This document shows positions 25,177-30,571 of a DNA stretch of 30,754 nucleotides, piece after piece (the first letter of the stretch is position 1; the number at the start of each line of letters is the position of its first letter). The translations under genes were made by a program, and so were the position numbers. Source of the DNA: a virus; the IMG/VR virus record IMGVR_UViG_3300021961_000399, positions 1 through 30,754 of that record; one strand, given 5' to 3'. The notes under the pieces are model-generated. The model worked only from the letters and a program-made list of their open reading frames with translations, made no database searches and was not told the DNA's origin.

Positions 25177-26947
25177 CTGGAACTCCTTGTGGTGCAGGTG
25201 CTTGTTGACCTAACGCACCAAGTACTTGTTCTATTCCTACAGGTGCACCACCTCCAAATTGTGGTCCTGCAGGTTGTTGAGCACCTTGTTGTAGTAATGC
25301 CATTTCTTCAGGTGAAACTTCAGGTTCTTCAGGTGTATAAAACTTATCAAGTATAGTAGACATATTCTGTGGATTCTTTCTAATCTCTATAGCTGCCATA
25401 GTTGCCTTCACATCACCTTGTGCTGCTTGAGCCATTAATGATTCAAACAATACAGTTTCTGCTTTTTCAGCATTAACTCTGTTTTGAATTTGTGTTATGT
25501 TATCTAAACCATCAAGATTTTCTTGTAGTGTCTGCATATCTATGACACCTTGTTGTTTTAATTGCAACCCTGTAATAATCTTTTGTGGTTCATCAAATCC
25601 TGCCATAACACCATAAACTCTTCTAGTCTTATAGACTTCTGCTATGTCTGCTCCTGGAGTATAAGTTTCTTTGAATGCAGTTCCATTACGAAAACCTGAT
25701 ATTGGTTTACGCATATTTCCATACATTACTTCATCCCATTCCAATCTCTTTGCATCTAATTCTTCCAATGCGTCTTTAAGCACTGTTTGATATTCTCTAA
25801 CATGTAGAGATGCAGATTGTCCAAGCTCTTCTAATCCTCTACCAGTAACAAACGCATTAGGCGATTGTCCATCATCTGATACTGGATATGCAGAACCTAA
25901 TCTAAGATGTCTTTCAAGTCTATCTATCTGTTGAAACAACTGATAAGGTAAATTATTAGTAGGTTTGCTAACTTGAGACCCTGGAGTCAAGTAGTTAACA
26001 GCGAATCTACCTTTTCTATATTGTCCTGATTCTATCTCACCAATGATGTTGGTTTCTGTAAACACAGCATCTTCCATTGCAATGACAGATAGAACATTGA
26101 TTTTTGCCATATTCGCCATCAATCCAATCACATGATGGAATTGACTTTGCATTTGGTCAAAGCTATATCGTTTTGCCACAACAAATCTTGGACCTGATTT
26201 AAGTGGGTTAGGTACAAAATCAAGAATAATTCTATTTTCAGGTAAGAAAATATAAGTTCCTTCTTTGTCGTAATATTCTGCTACTACTTTTCCAGTTCCA
26301 TTTTGATTAGCCCATGTCTTATCGTATGAAGACATATAAGCCATAGTGTTAAATTCTGAATCTATTTCATCCATAATAACTGTTTTGTATTTTGGATATT
26401 GTTGAGCAAGAGTTGTATGAGGTACTCTATACACAATTGCTAATTCTTGTGGTTGTTGTTCAGGACCAAAGTGTCCAGGGTAACAAGTGTATGGGTCTCT
26501 TATTTCTGCAATAGGATATGGTATTCCATTAGCATCTTTCTTTTCTTTTAATACCCAAACAGCAAAACCATAACCTGGTAACCATCTACCTACTTGTGGT
26601 AATTGTTTATGTAATTTTTGTAATTCATCATAGCTATGTACAATTCTCTCAAGTTTCTCTGCTCTCTTTGTAGCTCTTTCACTATCCTTGTCATTGTAAA
26701 TATCTACTTTTAAATCAGGTGCTCTACCTAATTTCTGTGCAAATCTTTCTAACGCAGACATAAGCAAATTAGGTGCAGGTAATTGTTGATAATCCATATC
26801 ACGCATATCTTTACCAAGTAATGCTTTTAATCCATCAGCACCACCATTCATGATTGCTCTTATGTTGTCTTTTTCAGCTACATATTCAGAATGTAATTGC
26901 CTTAATTCGTAAACTCTGCTGTATAGCTCATCTGCTGTCTTTACCAT
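25166..26947 (-). CDS. Portal protein
   Basis: A 593-residue protein immediately after the terminase gene (GGAGATAAATG: terminase stop, ribosome site and start share bases). N-terminal helical region, then a clip/stem-type core with LPQVGRWLPGYGFAVWVLKE near 105-125, RDPYTCYPGHFGP near 148, repeated beta strands (GTYIFLPENRIILDFVPNP), and a long helix region with many charged residues (LQTVLKDALEELDAKRLEWDE-like, about 385-410). The C-terminal 50 residues are Q/P/G-rich and disordered. Size, order next to TerL, and this strand-helix pattern are those of the dodecameric portal of tailed phages, through which DNA is packaged and released. No fused MuF domain is seen. Confidence 0.8.
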   Translation of the reverse strand: MVKTADELYSRVYELRQLHSEYVAEKDNIRAIMNGGADGLKALLGKDMRDMDYQQLPAPNLLMSALERFAQKLGRAPDLKVDIYNDKDSERATKRAEKLERIVHSYDELQKLHKQLPQVGRWLPGYGFAVWVLKEKKDANGIPYPIAEIRDPYTCYPGHFGPEQQPQELAIVYRVPHTTLAQQYPKYKTVIMDEIDSEFNTMAYMSSYDKTWANQNGTGKVVAEYYDKEGTYIFLPENRIILDFVPNPLKSGPRFVVAKRYSFDQMQSQFHHVIGLMANMAKINVLSVIAMEDAVFTETNIIGEIESGQYRKGRFAVNYLTPGSQVSKPTNNLPYQLFQQIDRLERHLRLGSAYPVSDDGQSPNAFVTGRGLEELGQSASLHVREYQTVLKDALEELDAKRLEWDEVMYGNMRKPISGFRNGTAFKETYTPGADIAEVYKTRRVYGVMAGFDEPQKIITGLQLKQQGVIDMQTLQENLDGLDNITQIQNRVNAEKAETVLFESLMAQAAQGDVKATMAAIEIRKNPQNMSTILDKFYTPEEPEVSPEEMALLQQGAQQPAGPQFGGGAPVGIEQVLGALGQQAPAPQGVPVGE

Positions 26948-28870
26948 TTATCTCCAAGTATCTAAATCTATTTTAATACCACTATAGCCATCAAAACTAG
27001 GACTATAGTCATATCCCATTGTAGCAAGTCTTTCTTTCTGCATACGCCTTATTGATTTCATTGGAAACCAACTTGCCATTACAATATCTGTTTTTGTACC
27101 TACTGTTCTACTCTTATTCTTTGCAGAACTAAAATACACTAACTGACTTCTGTATAAGTTTACCTTTTCTTGTGCTTCAAATCCAAGATAAGGTAAAGAA
27201 ATTAATTGTTCTTCAAACAATGGTCGCATAGCTGTCACACCAAACACAGGGTCAAATTTATTGTTATAAGTTTGATGTCCTTCCAAAAAGATACCATGCT
27301 TACCTGCAAAGTCTCTAATAGACCTATCTTGCCTGATAGCTTTTTGAAAACCATTCTCTTCTATAACCCAATGAGATAAATTATATTTTGTAAACCATCT
27401 CTTTATAATATCTAATGCTTGTGGAATACCACCACCAAGTGAGTTCTCCATATCAATCATGTATAGCTTATTATTGTCTTGATGATAAACCCATAAGAAT
27501 GCTGCTTGATACCCAGTTGATGATGGGTCTAATCCTGCAATTAGTCTTACACCTGAAGGTACATGACCAATATCTCTTTTTTGGTCACGACATGCTTCTA
27601 TTTCTTCAGCATCAAATAATGACATGCCATCAGGCATTGCTACATTAAGATATACCATTTCAAATATTGCTCTACCACCTGTAGTTTCTGCAGCTCTTTT
27701 TCTATCCATTAACCATTTGTAAGTTCTTTTCTTAGCCCACAACATACAATCTTGATGTATGTCATTATCCCAATCAGGTAGAGTACAAGCAGTATCATGT
27801 GCTTCTTCTACAATTGTTTTCCAAGATTCGTTTTCTAGTAAGTGTGAATATAAATCATCATAATGCTGTCTAGAACCAATAACCACCATAGCTGTATGTT
27901 CCTCTTTTCTTGAAGACAAAGTTGTTGTCCACCAGTTTCTAGTATTCTCTCTAGACGCAGGTTGCATTGTTGAACCATGGTCTTCAATGTCGTCTGCAAT
28001 AATAATGTCACAGTCACGAGAAAGTATTTTACCACCACGACCAATTCCAACCATAGTAGGTGATTTAATACCAGTTACTGTTCTTGTTCCTACAGAAAAC
28101 TCTGTTGATGACCATGCTTTACCACTTCTGTTTTGTGGTTTAAATTTTGGTCCAGGTCCACATATCTCTTCAATTAATAATTCATTATTTTCTAGTTGGT
28201 CCATTACAGAGCTAACAGCATTCTTAGCAATGTCCTCATTACCACCTACCCATAAAATTCTGATATTAGGGTTTTTACAAATAAGCCATACAACAAAGTG
28301 AATTAATAAATCTGTTTTACCATGACGAGGTGGACTAAGAATCATTTGTTGTTCTCCACCTTCTATAGCATCCATTATAGAGTTAATCCACTTCTCATGA
28401 AAGTCTGCAGTTTCGTATGGTATTCCTTGTTCTGTTTGAAAATATCTATCTCTAAAATCTGAAAATTCTTTTAATGCAACTTCTGCTACTTGTGGTAGTT
28501 CCCATTTTTCTTGAGCTCTCTTCGTATCAAGGTCCTCCACATAAGCGTTGTAAGCCATAGAGACAGCTCCCACAGAAGTTCCCAAGATTTTTGCAACATC
28601 TGATAAGGTGTTTTTCTTAAGTAAGATTTCTTGTCCAAGACCTGATTCAACCAAATCTTGATAGACCTTACCTCTTCTACTCTGTACATTTTTTTGTTGA
28701 CTTGGGATATTAAGTTCATCATCAACTTGTGTCCACTCTTTACCAATTTTTTTAGCTCTTTTCTTTTGCATTGCAATTCTGTTAGAACATCTATCACTAC
28801 AGAATTTTGACCTACCTTTTGGTAAAGGTCTGTGACATCCACCTGCATAACATAATTTTTTATTTGCCAT
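26948..28870 (-). CDS. terL: Terminase large subunit with N-terminal zinc finger and helix-turn-helix
   Basis: The DNA-packaging motor. Numbering here is from the GTG at 28879. Walker A SPPRHGKT lies at 182-189, Walker B DIIIADD at 291-297, and a coupling motif follows at VVIGSRQHYDD. The C-terminal RNase-H-like nuclease starts with GLDPSSTG near 455, with VIEENGFQ and KTDIVMASW as later acidic segments. Unusually, the first ~115 residues add a C4 zinc finger (C10, C15, C27, C31 in CYAGGC..FCSDRC) and a helix-turn-helix (about 90-112, LSDVAKILGTSVGAVSMAY), features normally in a separate small subunit. No other small-terminase candidate is in the window. I favour the ATG at 28870, which overlaps the previous stop; a GTG at 28879 is also possible. 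Confidence 0.9.
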   Translation of the reverse strand: MANKKLCYAGGCHRPLPKGRSKFCSDRCSNRIAMQKKRAKKIGKEWTQVDDELNIPSQQKNVQSRRGKVYQDLVESGLGQEILLKKNTLSDVAKILGTSVGAVSMAYNAYVEDLDTKRAQEKWELPQVAEVALKEFSDFRDRYFQTEQGIPYETADFHEKWINSIMDAIEGGEQQMILSPPRHGKTDLLIHFVVWLICKNPNIRILWVGGNEDIAKNAVSSVMDQLENNELLIEEICGPGPKFKPQNRSGKAWSSTEFSVGTRTVTGIKSPTMVGIGRGGKILSRDCDIIIADDIEDHGSTMQPASRENTRNWWTTTLSSRKEEHTAMVVIGSRQHYDDLYSHLLENESWKTIVEEAHDTACTLPDWDNDIHQDCMLWAKKRTYKWLMDRKRAAETTGGRAIFEMVYLNVAMPDGMSLFDAEEIEACRDQKRDIGHVPSGVRLIAGLDPSSTGYQAAFLWVYHQDNNKLYMIDMENSLGGGIPQALDIIKRWFTKYNLSHWVIEENGFQKAIRQDRSIRDFAGKHGIFLEGHQTYNNKFDPVFGVTAMRPLFEEQLISLPYLGFEAQEKVNLYRSQLVYFSSAKNKSRTVGTKTDIVMASWFPMKSIRRMQKERLATMGYDYSPSFDGYSGIKIDLDTWR

Positions 28871-28964
28871 ATTTTTCACATTTTTTATTTCTGCACACTA
28901 CATGCCCTTCTTCAATATTGAGAGTTTCTTTACACATAGGACATGGAATGTCGTAAGTACTCAA
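28860..28964 (-). CDS. Tiny zinc-ribbon protein
   Basis: A 34-codon frame, (M)STYDIPCPMCKETLNIEEG then HVVCRNKKCEKYGK, with CPMC and CRNKKC forming a four-cysteine zinc ribbon. It starts with TTG just after the stop of the preceding gene in the same frame and overlaps the terminase start by 11 bases. The TTG start is needed to keep the first cysteine pair, because the next ATG is at residue 10. No clear ribosome site. The cysteine spacing makes it more than a chance frame. Function unknown; possibly a partner of the terminase zinc finger. Confidence 0.45.
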   Translation of the reverse strand: MSTYDIPCPMCKETLNIEEGHVVCRNKKCEKYGK

Positions 28965-28967
28965 AAA

Positions 28968-29108
28968 TTATTTTTTCTTCCAACCACGCTTCATTTGGTT
29001 ATAAGCCTTTTTAGAAATAGTAGATTTCTTTTTTGACCTAGAAGTACCTGCTTGTTGTCTTCTATGTATGTTACCTACTAAACTATTTTTTCCTGAACCA
29101 TGTGCCAT
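28968..29108 (-). CDS. Small basic protein
   Basis: A 46-residue, very basic peptide, MAHGSGKNSLVGNIHRRQQAG then TSRSKKKSTISKKAYNQMKRGWKKK. AAGGAG lies 6 bases before the ATG, a strong site. It is placed between the 85-residue gene and the zinc-ribbon/terminase pair. Such lysine-rich short proteins ahead of terminase are common in marine phages; nucleic-acid binding is likely from charge but no fold is recognised. Confidence 0.6.
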   Translation of the reverse strand: MAHGSGKNSLVGNIHRRQQAGTSRSKKKSTISKKAYNQMKRGWKKK

Positions 29109-29117
29109 TGTAACTCC

Positions 29118-29375
29118 TTACCACATTTTGCAAGACCAGTACCTGGGTGTAGTCTTGTCTTTTGCTGTATCGCATTTATGTCTAGCTCTAAATGATTTTC
29201 TAGCTTCAGGGTTATCTTTTCTAATTTCCATATTTGGGTCACCAAACATAACCTTCTTAACCTTACCACCATCTTGAACATAGACTTTAAACTTCTTACG
29301 ACCATATCCTGGTTCGCCTTTGCTAATCCTAGAAGGACTATTTAACTTAACTGATTTACCTTGGTACTCTGCCAT
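29118..29375 (-). CDS. Conserved small phage protein with Cys/His-containing C-terminus
   Basis: An 85-residue basic protein. The segment SRISKGEPGYGRKKFKVYV and the tail RARHKCDTAKDKTTPRYWSC-KMW are typical of a family I recognise from many marine phages (proteins that read KKFxVYVxDG..KVKKVxFGDPNMEI), always of unknown function. The single HKC...SC arrangement could bind zinc. Its ATG overlaps the previous stop (TAATG). It lies in the small-gene block before terminase, where DNA-packaging or morphogenesis accessory genes usually sit. Confidence 0.65.
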   Translation of the reverse strand: MAEYQGKSVKLNSPSRISKGEPGYGRKKFKVYVQDGGKVKKVMFGDPNMEIRKDNPEARKSFRARHKCDTAKDKTTPRYWSCKMW

Positions 29376-29503
29376 TAAACTTTTTTCCTTCCTGCTTTAC
29401 GCATTGCAATTGCTACAGCTTGTTTATGTGAGTAACCTTCTGTCATAAGTTTCCTTATGTTCCTAGCTACTGTCTTATCTGAACTTCCTGTATATAAAGG
29501 CAT
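29375..29503 (-). CDS. Small conserved phage protein (MPLYTGSSDKT family)
   Basis: A 42-residue helical peptide, MPLYTGSSDKTVARNIRKLM then TEGYSHKQAVAIAMRKAGRKKV. The pattern GSS-x-KT-x-x-x-NI-x-x-LM-x-x-G-x-x-x-KQAVAIA is a widespread signature of short phage proteins in marine phages, of unknown function. I chose the ATG at 29503 because family members start MPLY; the frame is open upstream to 29563, but that extension has no ribosome site and no conserved look. It couples to the next gene through TAATG. The basic C-terminus suggests nucleic-acid contact. Confidence 0.6.
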   Translation of the reverse strand: MPLYTGSSDKTVARNIRKLMTEGYSHKQAVAIAMRKAGRKKV

Positions 29504-29599
29504 AGGGTTATAATAACACAAAACTCCACACATGGTGGAGTCTTGTTCGTACAGTCTGTCCATTTACTGTAATTATGAAAGATATGAAATATCAACTTT

Positions 29600-29671
29600 T
29601 CAGTTCACAACGAACACATTGTGTTTAGACTTCAAGCCTCTTTTTCTATATCTGTCTGTTGTTTTCAACAT
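29600..29671 (-). CDS. Possible 23-residue basic peptide
   Basis: A short frame from ATG 29671, MLKTTDRYRKRGLKSKHNVF plus VVN and a TGA stop, lies in the gap between the zincin gene and the 42-residue gene. It is strongly basic and lies just after a perfect hairpin (29677-29695). There is no good ribosome site, and several codons end in G or C unlike the neighbours. It may be a real micro-protein or chance; I list it because the residue pattern looks selected. Confidence 0.3.
   Translation of the reverse strand: MLKTTDRYRKRGLKSKHNVFVVN
29613..29625. repeat. 13-base inverted repeat (possible operator)
   Basis: AACACA (29613-29618), one base, TGTGTT (29620-29625) form a perfect palindrome in the gap before the 42-residue gene. 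A second small palindrome GATAT-GAA-ATATC lies at 29581-29593. Both could be protein-binding sites; no promoter boxes of good quality are near. Confidence 0.35.
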
Positions 29672-29676
29672 ACAAC

Positions 29677-29695
29677 TCTTAGGACTTTCCTAAGA
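29677..29695. repeat. Perfect hairpin in the gap after the zincin gene
   Basis: TCTTAGGA (29677-29684) and TCCTAAGA (29688-29695) form an 8-base stem with a 3-base loop, 20 bases after the zincin gene. On the minus strand it is not followed by a T-run, so it is a weak terminator at best; it may be a processing or stability hairpin. Confidence 0.5.
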
Positions 29696-29714
29696 TATTT
29701 TCAATATAATATTG

Positions 29715-30101
29715 TTATAAATTTATGTTGTGAAAAAAATTTTTTTTTAATAGACCTTCCATAAGTTCTGCTTCCTTTTCAAAGAGCAACTCTTCTTCTA
29801 GTAAAGGGTCTACTTCAATGTTGTGATGATAGGTTCTGTTGTCTTCTATCTTTACTTCTCCAGTAACAAACTGATAAATGTGCCATAGTTCGTGTAGTAG
29901 TGTTTCTATGTAGAGAGAGTCAGTAATATCTTTATGAATAAGAATTTTAAAACTTCTTGGTTTTTTATAACTATCTTCTATGTATAGTTCTCCATAGTTA
30001 TCTTCTAAGTGTTTATGTTGTACAACAATCTTTAGTTTGTATCTTGGTAAATATTCTTTAAGAAACCATTGAATAATTTTATTTTTTTTCTTTACTGACA
30101 T
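29715..30101 (-). CDS. Zincin-type metallopeptidase (SprT-like, HELWH)
   Basis: A 128-residue protein with a clear HExxH zinc-binding helix (LLHELWHIYQFV) in the middle and an acidic helix downstream (LLFEKEAELMEG) whose glutamate could be the third ligand. A beta sheet precedes the motif (LKIVVQHK..GELYIED..SFKILIHK). This matches the minimal core of SprT/WSS1-type metalloproteases that act on proteins bound to DNA, and similar single-domain zincins occur in marine phages. It starts at ATG 30101, overlapping the stop of the tiny zinc-ribbon gene; an ATG three codons upstream lacks a ribosome site. The C-terminal codons cross a run of 9 A and 7 T on the coding strand. Substrate unknown. Confidence 0.7.
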   Translation of the reverse strand: MSVKKKNKIIQWFLKEYLPRYKLKIVVQHKHLEDNYGELYIEDSYKKPRSFKILIHKDITDSLYIETLLHELWHIYQFVTGEVKIEDNRTYHHNIEVDPLLEEELLFEKEAELMEGLLKKNFFHNINL

Positions 30102-30187
30102 TGAGCACACAACCCATTAATGAGTTCATCTTCCCAATAAGGATTCCAACACTTATCACAATCTTGTACATGGATATATTGTTTCAT
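30092..30187 (-). CDS. Tiny zinc-knuckle protein
   Basis: A 31-residue frame, MKQYIHVQDCDKCWNPYWED then ELINGLCAQCQ, with CDKC and CAQC as two CxxC pairs 14 residues apart, a zinc-ribbon pattern. It overlaps the zincin gene by 10 bases (ATGTCAGTAA), which supports it. It would be the first gene of the leftward late transcript. TGCTATAGT lies 7 bases upstream. No strong ribosome site, so it may be read from a leader starting close by. Function unknown. Confidence 0.5.
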   Translation of the reverse strand: MKQYIHVQDCDKCWNPYWEDELINGLCAQCQ

Positions 30188-30193
30188 ACTGCA

Positions 30194-30202
30194 ACTATAG
30201 CA
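30194..30202 (-). promoter_or_regulatory. Extended -10 candidate TGCTATAGT ahead of the first leftward gene
   Basis: The minus strand reads TGCTATAGT between the GCAA hairpin (30205-30222) and the first small gene. It is the third copy of this nine-base motif in the window. There is no -35 box at normal distance, so activity would rely on the extended -10 or on a phage factor. A start here would leave almost no leader, which argues for caution. Confidence 0.3.
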
Positions 30203-30204
30203 AA

Positions 30205-30222
30205 CCCTCACTTGCGTGAGGG
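30205..30222 (-). repeat. Hairpin with GCAA tetraloop in the leftward leader
   Basis: On the minus strand CCCTCAC, GCAA, GTGAGGG: a perfect 7-base stem closed by a stable GNRA loop. The plus strand has TTGC instead, so the leftward RNA is the likelier functional form. No T-run follows, so it is not a terminator. Confidence 0.65.
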
Positions 30223-30242
30223 TCGTACTATACAAACAAATA

Positions 30243-30259
30243 CAACAGGAGGACTGTTG
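30243..30259. repeat. Hairpin in the leftward leader
   Basis: CAACAG (30243-30248), five bases, CTGTTG (30254-30259): perfect 6-base stem. Second of four hairpins in the region between the divergent promoters and the first late gene. Confidence 0.55.
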
Positions 30260-30261
30260 AA

Positions 30262-30278
30262 GATAGCATGATGCTATC
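30262..30278. repeat. Hairpin in the leftward leader
   Basis: GATAGCA (30262-30268), TGA, TGCTATC (30272-30278): perfect 7-base stem with a 3-base loop, only 2 bases from the previous hairpin. Flanking bases can extend the stem with a G-U pair. Confidence 0.6.
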
Positions 30279-30323
30279 AGTTAAGAGTATAACAGGTTGT
30301 ATATTTAATGGTATTATTTTCTA

Positions 30324-30381
30324 GGGGTATTTTATAAGTAGGAGTTTCCTCCTTTCGCCTACTGACCTATCAGAATACCCC
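30324..30381. repeat. Large two-part hairpin with hidden Shine-Dalgarno-like core
   Basis: GGGGTATT (30324-30331) pairs with AATACCCC (30374-30381) as an 8-base outer stem. Inside, AGTAGG (30337-30342) can pair with CCTACT (30358-30363), or alternatively AGGAG with CTCCT (30342-30353 region) closing a GAAA loop on the minus strand; the two inner pairings exclude each other. On the minus strand the core reads AAAGGAGG, a perfect ribosome-site sequence, with no start codon after it. Confidence 0.6.
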
Positions 30382-30388
30382 CAACTTT

Positions 30389-30416
30389 TTGTCATACTTA
30401 AAATCTATGGTATGCT
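30389..30416 (+). promoter_or_regulatory. Rightward promoter candidate
   Basis: TTGTCA (30389-30394), 16-base spacer, TATGCT (30411-30416), running into TAGAAT. A start near 30423 would produce the plus-strand element that ends at the T-run 30564-30571. It is the only good plus-strand promoter seen and faces away from the late genes, as an early promoter would. Confidence 0.5.
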
Positions 30417-30434
30417 AGAATAGTTTTACGACAA
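30407..30434 (-). promoter_or_regulatory. Leftward promoter candidate facing the rightward one
   Basis: On the minus strand TTGTCG (30429-30434), 16-base spacer, TACCAT (30407-30412). Its -10 abuts or overlaps the -10 of the rightward promoter, and the two -35 boxes form an inverted repeat (TTGTC/GACAA, 30389-30393 and 30430-30434). A start near 30400 gives a leader of about 210 bases holding the four hairpins before the first gene. The -10 is only four of six to consensus. Confidence 0.35.
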
Positions 30435-30571
30435 ACATTTACACCTAGTAAGTGCTTACAGGTAAAGTGGACATCAGGCGTACAAAAGCTGCTGATACGA
30501 TAGAGTATAAAGGCGAAACACAAAGGCAGTACCCAAGGAGTTCAGAAGTAGTGTAAATCAGACTTTTTTTT
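30423..30571 (+). ncRNA. Candidate structured small RNA with closing stem and T-run
   Basis: From the rightward promoter the plus strand holds a self-contained unit: ATTTACAC (30437-30444) pairs perfectly with GTGTAAAT (30551-30558) and so closes about 120 bases. Inside are a hairpin ACCT-a-GTAA/TTAC-AGGT (30443-30463, competing for two bases), TGGAC/GTTCA (30468-30472 and 30540-30544), ATCAG/CTGAT (30473-30477, 30492-30496) and ATAC/GTAT (30495-30508, competing with the last). Eight T (30564-30571) follow 5 bases after the closing stem. This region is visibly richer in G and C than its flanks. I do not recognise any known RNA family, tRNA, tmRNA or riboswitch. A short ORF overlaps it, so the RNA call is tentative. 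Confidence 0.4.
30452..30556 (+). CDS. Possible 34-residue protein on the opposite strand (alternative to the RNA)
   Basis: From GTG 30452 a plus-strand frame reads MLTGKVDIRRTKAADTIEYK then GETQRQYPRSSEVV and a TAA. The residue pattern looks protein-like and charged, and codons such as AGG, ACG and CAG differ from the late genes. Against it: in-frame TAG and TAA stand directly before the GTG, there is no ribosome site, and the whole frame lies inside the candidate RNA, with the stop in its closing stem. A chance frame of this length is quite possible. Confidence 0.25.
   Translation: MLTGKVDIRRTKAADTIEYKGETQRQYPRSSEVV

Noticed and set aside
28486-28848. 120-codon minus-strand frame overlapping the terminase N-terminus
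   Set aside because: Out-of-frame reading of the terminase zinc-finger/HTH region; the terminase frame has recognisable motifs and this one has none.
28860-29108. Readthrough of the 46-residue gene's TAA into the zinc-ribbon frame
   Set aside because: The two frames are in phase, but TAA is an efficient stop, no stimulating structure or context is seen, and a TTG start for the second frame is simpler.
29733-29748. Run of A and T on the zincin gene's last codons as a programmed frameshift site
   Set aside because: The stop is only a few codons further and no extended frame of interest opens in the other frames, so slippage would gain nothing visible.
30525-30560. tRNA- or tmRNA-like end (GTTCAGA resembles a T-loop)
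   Set aside because: No acceptor stem, anticodon arm or CCA-adjacent pairing can be drawn, and the T-loop consensus GTTCGANNC is not met.
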